Shown here: in pieces, positions 9,836 to 20,014 of the stretch
Position numbering within the stretch: the stretch's first letter is position 1
How the letters are laid out: each line of letters starts with the position of its first letter
Assembly: GCA_019648995.1 (NCBI GenBank)
Contig: BLXT01003748.1
Location: forward strand, 30,971-54,713
DNA from: Plakobranchus ocellatus
Lineage: Eukaryota; Mollusca; Gastropoda; Plakobranchidae
Reading direction: 5' to 3'
DNA length: 23,743 nucleotides
Made by a program: the position numbers and the translations under genes
Notes under the pieces: model-generated
The model's input: the letters and a program-made list of their open reading frames with translations, nothing else
Databases searched by the model: none
What the model was told of the DNA's origin: nothing

Positions 9836-10168
9836 AAAGTGTACTGGCGTATTCCTGTTAGACAAAGTAAAATCCTGTGACTGTGAGTAGAAGTGAATAT
9901 TTCTGTGAACACAATTTGGAATTGGCAGGTCAGTAGAAGGGTGTGAAAAGGGTAAAAATTTACCGTTTTTTTAGTCTTTCTACTCTATAGATAGCATTTT
10001 TTATGGGTAGTACTAAAATGACTTGGACAGTACTGTAAAAGTGTAATGTGGTTAGAAAATTACTGAAACTGACTTTTCCAGGTTCACAGCTCTGTCAGAC
10101 TGGAGCATGAGTAATTGGCCTGAGATCTTTTCTTCTTCATTTTACTTTCTTAAAAATAAAATGTTATA

Positions 10169-10200
10169 TTACACTTGGTACAATTACATTACAAGTGTAA
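10169..10200. repeat. 9-bp perfect inverted repeat
   Basis: TTACACTTG (10169-10177) and CAAGTGTAA (10192-10200) are exact reverse complements with a 14-nt AT-rich loop. No flanking element structure or gene association was found. Confidence 0.6.
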
Positions 10201-13200
10201 GGCTGAAACCCATTGGCTGCAGTACAGACTTATGACGTTATGTGGCTGATTTCAAGTTCTGACCTGCTAGCCACCAACTGCTTTCAGGTATATACTACTG
10301 AAATGAAGACCAAATTATTGAAGTACTGAAATGAGGTAGAAAATACTGAAGTGTTGCTTGAAATAAAATCACTTTATTTGGCTTCAGTCTGCAGCCAAAA
10401 AAAAAGATGATTGCTTTTTAAAGAGATAGTGTATGTTGATCAAATATTAAATTTTGAAGCCTTTTTTTGCACATCAATCAGATTCAAACCATCAAAATTT
10501 GCCATGGATTCTAACGTAACAGTTCACTGTGTGTGTTTGATTTTTTTGCTAATGGACATTTATCTTGATTAAGAATATAATATAGCCTGTTACTGTCTAT
10601 GTCAGTTGATTTAGTCACCACTACAAAAATGTTTTGTAAAATACCGTTATTCTTATTTCTTTGGCATGAAATCCGTCCATATCCAAAAAAAAGTCTGTCT
10701 TCAAAGAGTTAGAGTAAATCTATCCATGTTGTATTTTTTGTAAGGGTGAAGGACTCACAATACTTAAGAGTAGAAGGATGTGAAAATTAGAGCTAATTAT
10801 GGACTTTGGAGCATACACTGTATTTTGCTCTTGCCTTTGATATATCGACATAACATTCATAGCCCTTCTAATAAATAGTTCAAAATTCTGGAAAGCACTG
10901 TATACTCTTTTGAGACCAAATCAAATGAATTGTAAGTTGCAGTTTAAGACTTTTATTTGTTGAACTACCGTTAAACTCCATTCCATTTAGCTTTGCAAAG
11001 GTAGAAATTGGTTTGATTCTGTGCCCAGGTATATAAAAATATAAGTAATTAAATTTTTAAAAGATATAAAGGAGAAGTTTTGAATACAAAAGAAGATAAC
11101 TTTGATCAAAATAAATGAGTTGGACAGCTGTGTTCAAAAGACCCAGTTGGACACATAGGCAGCCTAGGATGTTACATACTACTGTTATTACTATAGTAAA
11201 TATGACAAGCAGTTTTGAGGGACATGAGGCAACAATTTTTACATTTTTTTCTCTTGGATTAATAATGAAAGAACTGAATTTTCAGTGTTTGAGTTGTGGA
11301 AAATATTTTTACAATATTCAAAATACGGAATTATATAACTGCTGATAAAATGTACTAGTGACTAAATGCATTATTCTAATGATATTTCATGTCAATTGTT
11401 TTCTTGAAAATAAATAACAACATTTTAAAGTTATTTTAAAGGGTTTTGTCTGAAAATGCATACCCATTTTAAGGTGACATTTTTTTCTTTATGCCACTGT
11501 TTGTATTCTATACTTTTAAAAGTTAATTTCCTGGGCATGGCATGAAGAATTTTGAAATCTAGCAAAACAGAAAAATGAGTTATTGATTACTGTATTACTT
11601 ACTATCTACCTACACATAGTCCTTAAAAGTCCTTTAAATCTTGCTGCAGAGGCTTTTTAAGTGGGTTTGGCACAAAATGGCATGTAGAAAATCTTTTTAG
11701 ATTCATAACAAAACCAGCTAGGAATGTTGACAAATATCTTATGTCATCAAACATACACATCATATATATTGGTTTTAGAAATGTTAAAAACCAATTCCAT
11801 AATTCTTTCATATCTTATGATTTTTTTTTCAAAAATCAAAATCTTTTATTTATTTCCATTGGAACAAAACTGAACCCCTGTAATGTGAAAATATGATATG
11901 AATGATTTATTTGTAGAAGATCATTGCAAATAAAAAAAACTTTTCCCTGGTTTACCTAAGATTTCAATTCATCTTCAAAACAATTTTTTTTAAACATTAA
12001 TGTCTTAATGTGGATGAGATACATTATGTTCAGGTTTAAAATTTAGAGGAACAAAACCTCTCATGTAGATTTTTAAAAATAAAATTAAAGAACCAAAACA
12101 ATGAAAAAAATAATCGTATGATTTACAGATTACCATGCATTCCCATTTTTGTCGCAACCAGGTTCCATTTCCTAAGGTGTCATTGAAAAAATATTCTAGT
12201 ATGAAAATCCTCTTTCCTAAATTTTTTCATTGTTACGCATATTGAATTGTTTTGTCTCCTAGACCTATACATGTACTCCTAAAGAAAATGCTCGCAGGGT
12301 TAAGTTTTTGTTAATTGCAGTCTAAATTACATGTACATGTATATACTAGTCGTGCAGAATAATTACATTACTTTGAAACTTTAAGAGAGGAGACGTGGAA
12401 AAGAGTTACAAAGTATTCTTAAGTCACCATAATAATATCATTTGCCCCTTTAATGGTCATACAATATATATGGAATGCATTGTTATTTCTTTCACTCAGA
12501 CCAACAATCAAACTGAGAAAGGGTTATTCAAACCCAGAGTGATAGATGGTCGTGCTTTATGGCAAATTTATTGTCATCAGCACTCCAGTGGAACGAGGGG
12601 ATAATGGTGAAAGAAACCTGAATGAAGGAATCGGGGGAAAACGAGGCATGGATAAAAAGACTGTCTCCTTAACACAGCAACAATTTTCCCAGTAAAACAA
12701 AAAGTAAATGGAGTGAAATCAATTATATGTAGTAATAATACGTGAAGCAGAAATGATGGTGGATGTCATGATTAAAGTAAATTTTCAATGCTGCTGAATT
12801 TAGCCATAGCAAAAACAATAGTTTAAAATAAAAAGTTACAGCAACATCTTTTCTTGTGAATGTGAATACCAAAAGAACAAAATGGTATATAAAACATTCT
12901 CAATTAAGTAGAAATCTCATTTGAATTTTATGGAAATGGACCAAAAGTTCGAGTTGAGAGGATTCAAATTAGCATTTATTATTGTTAATGTTTTAGAGTT
13001 ATAGAATCTGGATGGAGAGCCTTTTCAAAAGATCTCATTTTTCAAAAGTTTGTCCTGGAATTCTTTTTTGAACAAATAAAATTAGTCTTACTCAAGCCTC
13101 AATTTTTGCAGTCAAATATTATCTAAAATTGATTTAAACCCAATTTTAGACCTGAAAGCCAAGCAAAGTTTTTCTGTTTTCATACACAAATATTAGAATA

Positions 13201-16200
13201 TTGAAAATGCTGTCCACTGTTTGAGGCATAGGTAAATAAGATATTAATAATTACTATTTATAATTTTTTCAAACAATTTTTCTTTTTTTTTTTTTTTAAA
13301 TAACAAAGAATAAATAAATGTATTTCAACTAAAAACTAAAATGTAACCTTTAAAACAAATTACAATGTATACTTTTACAAAGCAAAACTTAAAATCTTGC
13401 TGAGCTCACAACCACCGAGATCGAGGCATATAGACAAATTTCGTCCATGTTCTTATTACTCTGTTCCAAGATGTCCCTTTCTGATTAAGAAGTAGAGTTA
13501 AAATTAAATTGTCATCCAAACATGATGTACACAAAGCTGCTTTACCATGGGCTTCATACAATATGCTTATTACCTAAGCAGTATAATATTACCTTTCAGT
13601 ATCATTTGTCAAGAATGGAATGAATTTTGGTTTTTTACAAGCAGCTTTATTAACTCATCCTCAAAACTCTTACAGTATTGTTGGACAGTTTAGATCTAGT
13701 CTTTATTATAAGGTTTATTGTCCAAGCTAAAGAAGATTGACTCACATTTGTTCAACTTATATATATTGTAATGTGTGTATGCTTTTCAGAGGCAAAACAA
13801 AAATCTGCCTGATCCAAATGAAAGCTATTGGTTTTGTAAATATCAGGCTAAATGGATACCAAAGCACTATTAATACAAAAATTATTCATGTAGACCGTAA
13901 CTTCAAACCAGTTGGAAAGATGTGTATAGTCACCATAAAAGATGCTTTATAGGAGAAAAAATGTTATAAATATACATAGATATTCAAAAATTGTTACGAT
14001 CCTCAATTTTTAAATCAGATAATAATCTCACTTGATGGCTTGCAAGGGTATGGCAGAATTTGATATCCTCATGAACAAAATATATACAAGAGCTCTTCCA
14101 TAAAACTAAAGTAGGTTTTTTTTAAAACACATCTTGTAGTGGCAATTCATAATAAAATGTTCAAATTTTTAGTGTGCTTGGTGTATTTACTAATTCAGAT
14201 ATGTGATGCAAATTTTAAAAAACAAAAAACAAAAAAACCCCACTAAATTTAAAGAGCCACAGCACAAACGCAAAAATGATAAAACTTATAAGAATTCAAC
14301 TTAAAATTTCGATTGAATCAGTGATGATGCTGTTTGCAGTATAGGCATTTTCATAGCTAGCTTCAATATTTTCTGATTTTTTTTTTAAGACAAGGATTGT
14401 TCCATTAAGTCGGCTTCATTATTTTTGTCTAAAAATTCAGAGTGAATGATCAGCTAATTATCTGCAATTATGAGTTAAGGCATTGAAACATAACATTATA
14501 TTAACAAGTTCTGTGAACACTTGCAGTCTGATTAAACAGTAGCCCAATCCCAAATCTCATATCTAGGCTTTTAATAAATATAGCCCTATAAAATTTCCAC
14601 CATTGCTTACCTCAGAGAAAACAATTTCAGGCCTTCAGAGTTTAAAATTTTTAAACTGCCATTTCTGACTCATGTTGCCTGGTTTTATTATTTTCAAGAC
14701 AATTTACTATTTTATATCATTATCAGTGTCAATTTAAGAGAAAAGACAGACAATGAGCATCTAAATATAGACTTTAGTTACAAGATGTTACAAGGTAGCA
14801 AAGTAGATGAACACAACTGCCGACCACCAGACACACTTTTTCTCCCCATTGTGTCCATTTTTTTTTTAGGGAAGCAAGTATTAGCTGGTTATAAGAAATC
14901 CATTATCAATAAATATGGTGCTTATGAAGCTAACTTGACTTAAGGTTTTGTTTACATTATCCATTGGCATATAATAACTAAGCCTATACTGCCAGCGCCA
15001 ATGGAATGGGCATTTCAATTTTAACATTGTCACAGGTAACTGTACTTGCAAACCTCCACCTAATTCTGTCTTGCTATATGCACTGATTTGCAAGGTGTGG
15101 CTTCCCAAAGACAAATGTATTGTTTTACTTTTAGTAAATAACAGAACCAAGATGTGAGCATAATTTTATTTAGTAAATTTTGGGAAAAAAAAAATTGTCA
15201 GGTGCTTTCATTGAAAGCTTGGTTTGAAATTAAGGTGTACACTAAAGTAAAATTGGCTCAAATGTTATATAAGCCAGATTTAAACCAAACTTTTGATGAA
15301 GAGAAGTTACACATGGCAGCATTTGGAATAGGGGATGTTATGTGCATGCAAGAGGTAGTTTTGAGATGTGGGCTTACATGAAAAGCTCCGCACAACCCCA
15401 TGAGACTATATTTTGTATCCCTTTCGTAATCAATCTTTTGATTTGTTATGAACTGCAGAACTGGTTTAAGCTAGAAATTCACAGGAGGCGAAACTGACTT
15501 GTAGTGTGATGTGAAGGACTGTGTCCGCAGTACCTAATCCAATGCTTTACTCAACAACAAATAAACCTGACTGACAGTGACACTTTGCGTAACAGGACTA
15601 GCCTTGTGGTTGGTAGAATTACGTGTGGTCATATAATGGCAGCTGCTTTTCCCTTATCCAACGGAGCAACTGCTAGGTGTAACGCTAGGCCATAATACAC
15701 AAAGGAAAGTTCTGATGCCAAAACTAGATGAAAATCACAGCCAACTTGGTATGCTTTCGCACCATAGAAACTAGAGTTTTTAAACATGTTGGAAGCTGTG
15801 AATTTGGATACTGCTTCCAAAATGCTTTCACCCTTAGCCTACATTTGATCCAGTTCTGGGCAACTTCATTACAGTAGACTACTGCATTTAATAGTAAATG
15901 CCCTAATACTTTTTATAGGATTAAAAACAACATAGAATTATTAATATTATTTATCCAATGCATTGTTCTTTACAATAAAGCAACAAGTTCAAAAGTTCCA
16001 AAAATATAATTAAGATCTACTTAGAAGGTGACTTATACAACTCTGACTTAGTAGAGTAGTGTCTACTTTAGTAAACAATGTGAACTAGATCTAGATTTAG
16101 GCTGTTGTTCAATACATTATTATATTTCTTTTTTTTTTTTTTTTATCATTCAAAACAAGTAAAAATGCACTGAGAGTGAGATCTGATATATAATTTAGAA

Positions 16201-16541
16201 AGAAAACAGACTACAACAGTTCTTATCCATCACTGATAATTAAAAAACAGGCCTAACTTTAAAAAGAGAAAATGGAAAAGCTTAGGCCTATATTCTTTTT
16301 GCATCAAAACATTTTGAGGTAAAATAACAAGTGCAGACACTTGTAAAAAAAATTGTGACCACAATGCATAAAATCAAAGTTGAGTTGGAGTTACAAGCAA
16401 TGGAATTTTCTGAAAGGACATTACAGAAACAAAAATTAATTTTAGCAGAGGACAAAAATGGAAATGTATTGACTAGAAATTAATTTGATTCAGCAGGTTG
16501 CAATTGGCACACACACAAACATGTCCTCGCCAGTTCACAAC

Positions 16542-16665
16542 AAGGTGATCTCAGGCTTTCAGGCCCTCCTTCAGACTTGGTGCAGGTGGCGGGGCTTGAA
16601 CCTGCAATGGAAGGGTCCCTGCAGATCTCAAGGCCGACTCACTAGCCACTGTGCCACTGACACCC
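16542..16665 (-). mobile_element. tRNA-derived SINE, copy 1
   Basis: On the minus strand the element begins GGGTG near 16665. It has an A-box-like TGGCACAGTGG (16656-16646) and a B-box-like GGTTCAAGCCC (16602-16592), the two internal RNA polymerase III promoter boxes of tRNA-derived SINEs. The A-to-B spacing (54 nt) is longer than in a typical tRNA and fits a long variable arm or an insertion. It shares GGTCCCTGCAGATCTCA and CTAGCCACTGT (plus-strand words) with the copy at 20201-20331, plus a recognisably similar non-tRNA segment down to about 16542. The true 3' tail and target-site duplications were not resolved. Confidence 0.8.
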
Positions 16666-17511
16666 AGAATTTTTTAAAAAATCAATATTGAAAAAAGTTA
16701 AAATAATAATCTGAATCGAAAGTTTTGACGCAGGTTTATCCTGAGTGGAGTTCAGTTCGGAAAAAATAGTATTTAGTTTTACTCTTACAGGGAGTATGAT
16801 TATAAAAATTTTGAAAAAAAGAAACAAAACCTAGAGAGTTCAAGTTTTTTAGGTGAGATAATACATGGAGTCTAAGGCCATTGGATGCAGGATTCACTAT
16901 GTTGTATTACCTCAAATCGAAACATATGCGGTGCAGATATTTATAAGATTGACTTTGTTTTGTTTTTTTTTTTGTCTTGTTTTTAAATTTGATTCAAAGA
17001 GAGTTTTTTCCTCTCACTGCTCAGGTCAAGATTCTAAATTTGAAAAAAAAAAATATTTTCATGTAAAATTCCAGCATTTCCTTATCAAATTCCCGGTTAT
17101 GAAGAGATGAAAGTTAATGTATGCTTTATCTTTACACCAAGCAATACAGTGTCCTCAAAAAAGAAAATTTCTCATAATTGAAGTGCTCAAAATGTTAATT
17201 TTTTTCAATAACTTTCATACCTTCTGTGCATTAAATTGGAGCTCATGATTCAAATTGAAAAGGGCTCAGTGGGACTGGGGACATTTTAGTACCCAGAATT
17301 TCGGGCGATATTGAAATAACATTTGTTTTAACACCTTTCAGTTAAGTCTGGGTACTTTTTAAAGGTAACAATTTTAGTTTTAACATTTTTGGTTGAACTC
17401 TTTTCAGTGTATTTACATTTGAAGCCAGTACCCCCAATATACCATACATTTTTTCTGCATTTGCTCTTGTTTGGGTCTCCTAATCCCCTTGATTGAACCA
17501 TTCTGTATATT
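16666..17511. other. AT-rich non-coding stretch between SINE copy 1 and the A run
   Basis: I see no gene here. Open frames such as 16865-17110 plus and 16642-16827 minus are AT-driven and overlap T- or A-rich tracts. There are A/T homopolymers but no clear element boundaries. Confidence 0.55.
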
Positions 17512-17537
17512 AAAAAAAAAAAAAAAAAAAAAAANNN
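17512..17537. repeat. A23 homopolymer ending in NNN (assembly break)
   Basis: Twenty-three A residues (17512-17534) run directly into three unknown bases (17535-17537). The unknown bases probably mark an unresolved homopolymer length or a minimal gap, so true distances across this point are uncertain. The open frame crossing it on the minus strand is an artefact. Confidence 0.95.
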
Positions 17538-18300
17538 TGTGACTTGCTATCAAAATCCAGCTGAAGGTTAGGCATGAAATGGATAACCTGGGAAGACCCA
17601 GACAAAACAAGAAATCCCTTTCAAGAAAAAAAAAAGACATGCTGCCCTATTCCATCTACCAATATCCCAGGAACAAATGAAAAATACTTAAAAGAAGAGA
17701 ATAAATCAAGCCTTCTTAGTTCAAATTTGTATCTATTCAATGTTATTCAAATAAGACTTAATTTAATGACTAGACACAGAACTATAATCAAAAAAAAAAA
17801 AATGCCAATAAAAAGTGTTAACAAAAATATGCTTGCACAAAAAAAATGTAAAAATTAAATCTAGTATCAATCACACTTAGTTCTTATCATACACAACTGA
17901 AATGTTATCTAAAAGAGTTTCATTTGACTTATACCCTGCATCATACTTTACTTTGCACATACAAACATGAACTTGATTAATTTATTATAATATTTCATAC
18001 ATTCAGATTTGATTTCTTACTAGGCAATTTTTTAGGCATAAGATAAATTTCAGAATACAACAGCAAAACCAAACAAACAACGAGAGCTTGCAATTAAATT
18101 GAGATTTTAAAAAAATTTTAAAAAGAGGAGCCGCGAACAAACGTTTGCTTTCTCCTGAGATTAAAAAAAAAAGTTTCCATTTAGGTTTCACAAAATTCAT
18201 TTCTTAAATTAGAGAAAGAAAAAAAAAGTTCTTTACATCACTTAAGTAATAAACATATTTAATATTTTTTTTATATCATTGCTTTCATCATTTCTACATT
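17538..18300. other. AT-rich non-coding stretch downstream of the minus-strand gene
   Basis: Many A runs and no coding signal. On the minus strand, an AATAAA (plus TTTATT at 17981-17986) and an ATTAAA (plus TTTAAT at 18258-18263) could be distal polyadenylation signals of the gene ending at 18879. Confidence 0.5.
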
Positions 18301-18360
18301 CAGTGCACTCCACTTATATCAACATCGCTTATATCAAAATATATTAACACTTATATCAAG
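18301..18360 (+). mobile_element. Possible decayed pogo/Tigger-like transposon end
   Basis: The stretch begins CAGTGCACTCC and carries three copies of CTTATATCAA (18313-18322, 18328-18337, 18350-18359). Pogo/Tigger-family DNA transposons often start with CAGT followed by repeated CTTATA-type words that the transposase binds; an original CTTATATCGA losing its CpG would give the observed word. I found no matching inverted end, no transposase frame and no clean TA target duplication, so this is at best a relic. Confidence 0.3.
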
Positions 18361-18375
18361 CTCTAATTATTGTCT

Positions 18376-18381
18376 TTTATT
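18376..18381 (-). terminator. Candidate polyadenylation signal of the minus-strand gene
   Basis: TTTATT on the plus strand reads AATAAA on the minus strand, about 500 nt past the proposed stop codon. It is the first canonical hexamer I noticed in that direction. It overlaps AT-rich sequence where such hexamers arise by chance, so support is weak. Confidence 0.25.
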
Positions 18382-18878
18382 TTCTCAATAAAAATTATCC
18401 TCCAATCTATTTTCCCTACCATTTCTCTTAAACATTTTTATGGTCTACTTGGTACTCTCAGTACAATTAAAAAAAAAATAAAATCCTTTCCTGAACTTTC
18501 AACACCTTTTACAATTAACATTCAGACACACACACACACAAACAAAGAACACAATTGTTTTTGTAAGGTGCATCTATTTCTATTTCCAACAGTGCAAAAT
18601 AGTTAGAAAGCTTTGTACAGAGGATAGAAGAGATATGATGTAATAGCAAAAAGAGAGCATTTTTTTACTCTTTGTCTTTGTTTCTTGATTTCTTAACATT
18701 CTTGTATATCAACATATATACAGTCCCTTTCATGTTGACAAATCCTATGTGCACTGTACATACATACATACATGACTGGAAAATAAGTACAGTATACAAA
18801 TAATCAATCAGCAGGTCGATAAAATGTTCATTTATAATAGATTTGGATTATTCAGCTGAGATTTTTCTCCTCCTCTTC
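18382..18878 (-). other. Putative 3'UTR of the minus-strand acidic-tail gene
   Basis: Non-coding AT-rich sequence lies between the proposed stop (18881-18879) and the candidate AATAAA. It includes short CA (about 18525-18540) and TACA (about 18758-18774) microsatellites. Assignment as 3'UTR depends on the terminal-exon call being right. Confidence 0.35.
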
Positions 18879-18922
18879 CTAGTCATGATACTCAGATTCA
18901 CTGCCAGATGGTTGAGCATGAA
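18879..18922 (-). CDS. Putative terminal exon of an unidentified gene (acidic C-terminus ending SESEYHD)
   Basis: On the minus strand a pyrimidine-rich tract and TTTTGAAG acceptor precede 44 nt: TT, then codons HAQPSGSESEYHD and TAG. The two leading bases complete the codon begun by the last G of the exon ending at 19894, giving GTT (Val), so the phase fits; that would happen by chance one time in three. The encoded end is short, hydrophilic and acidic, like the sequence in the preceding exon, which supports one continuous disordered tail. I do not recognise the protein. If splicing does not occur here, the upstream exon reads through its donor and stops at 19819-19817 or nearby. Confidence 0.5.
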
Positions 18923-19893
18923 CTTCAAAATAAAGAAAAAAGTAAAAAGCAATGAAAAGTTCAATTATACAAAATCATATGCAGTTTATATAGACCAATA
19001 ATAAAATTGTACTTTCTCTGCCTTATATTACCTACGACAGACTTTGAGCATGTAAAAATTGCAGAACGTAAAGATTTACAAGGTTTTGATTTCTGTTCAC
19101 TTTAAACACTTGCAACAAACAGACAACTGTCACAAATAAAAACAAATGAATTTTATTTTTAATTATCTTCATACAAAATAAGCCACAAATCATCAAAATT
19201 TACAAGACTCTTTAACTACAGCGATGAAAAGTGGTCAGTCTTGGGCTAAATCTACACCAGTACCAAGCATCTAAACTCTTTTAACAGATGAAAAAAAAAA
19301 TGGCAAAAAATAATCATGCTCAGCGAAGGGGACAAAATTTGCCCAAAAAATCTGCGCAAAAATATATACATACTTTTAAAAAAATTTACTTGAAAATTGA
19401 TAATTGAAATGCATACTGACTAAAAAAACCCTGAGTTCTTTTAAATAGCAGGAATATAGACAACAGATGAGATAAAAACTTAAAAGAAAGATGCATTTCT
19501 GAATAAGCCTGTTTCAATGCCTGAATCCAGAGAAAAAAAAAACAAAGGTTAGTTACAAGATCTAAATAGTAAATCACTTTCATCTAGCCTTTGGATGTAT
19601 TTAGTGTCCTATGTAGCCTAATAGACTAGTTTCAGAGATCTTAGCTTGAGAAGTTAAATGGTATTGGTAGCAACAATCACATCATAACCAGTGCTCATGA
19701 ATATATAACATAGCTTTATTTGCAACATGGTGCCAGATAAAGAAGAAATACAAAAACTAAACTTTCAGATGAAGAAGAAATATGAAAAACAAAAAAAAAA
19801 ACATTCTTAATCAAGCTTATTGTAAGACTCTTTTCCCTACTGCTCCCTTTTCTTTTCCATGTCTAGGAACTCCCCACAAGTGTATGGACATAC
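18923..19893 (-). other. Putative 971-bp last intron of the minus-strand gene
   Basis: The minus strand runs from a strong donor (ATAG|GTATGT) to a TTTGAAG acceptor, phase 1. The contents are AT-rich with A runs; the open frame at 19386-19583 minus has no family features and no matched splice sites. No repeat was identified. Confidence 0.45.
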
Positions 19894-20014
19894 CTATTTT
19901 TGAATCAGCATCATGTGTTTTCTCCTCAGTCTTAACATCAAATCCAAATGACTGCTCAGCTTCTTTAGACACCTCCAATGTTATTGCAGAATCTTCATCA
20001 TCTGTCAAGGCACC
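19894..20014 (-). CDS. Putative penultimate exon of an unidentified gene (acidic, disordered)
   Basis: On the minus strand a long pyrimidine tract ending TTTTTCCTAG precedes 121 nt with one fully open frame and a consensus donor GTATGT. The 40 complete codons start GALTDDEDSAITLEVSKEAE and continue with QSFGFDVKTEEKTHDADSKI, leaving one base (phase 1). The translation is strongly acidic (D/E in clusters), with no Cys or Trp and no membrane segment, typical of a disordered C-terminal region. Strong signals at both ends and the coding character make this a credible exon. The protein is not recognised. The upstream exons lie beyond the window or are too short for me to see, so the intron to the right is at least about 3.7 kb if none was missed. 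The gene converges on PPM1G. Confidence 0.65.

Larger units (their letters stand above)
8454..16541. other. Long AT-rich non-coding region, no gene supported
   Basis: About 8 kb without a coding region I can defend. The longest open frame (8470-8763 plus, 97 codons, with an overlapping open frame on the other strand) shows no family motif. Other frames (11115-11345 plus; 14881-15150 minus; 15629-15820 minus) are similarly featureless. The region holds a 29-bp tandem duplication (9778-9835), a 9-bp hairpin (10169-10200), several TAGATCTA and TACATGTA palindromes, many A/T runs, and a patch of higher G+C with scattered CpG around 15410-15840. It could include distal introns or regulatory DNA of unseen genes. 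Confidence 0.55.

Noticed and set aside
14881-15150. 89-codon minus-strand open frame
   Set aside because: No family resemblance, no flanking splice structure, and no ortholog recalled; consistent with chance.
15629-15820. 63-codon minus-strand open frame in the CpG-containing patch
   Set aside because: Composition looks protein-like, but there is no recognisable motif or convincing splice sites; too short to support.
17413-17640. Open frame crossing the NNN bases
   Set aside because: It depends on unknown bases and poly-A read as Phe codons; an artefact.
19817-19893. Extension of the acidic exon past its donor into GMSIHLWG...
   Set aside because: The consensus donor GTATGT at 19893 and the change in composition argue for splicing; read-through is kept only as an alternative.
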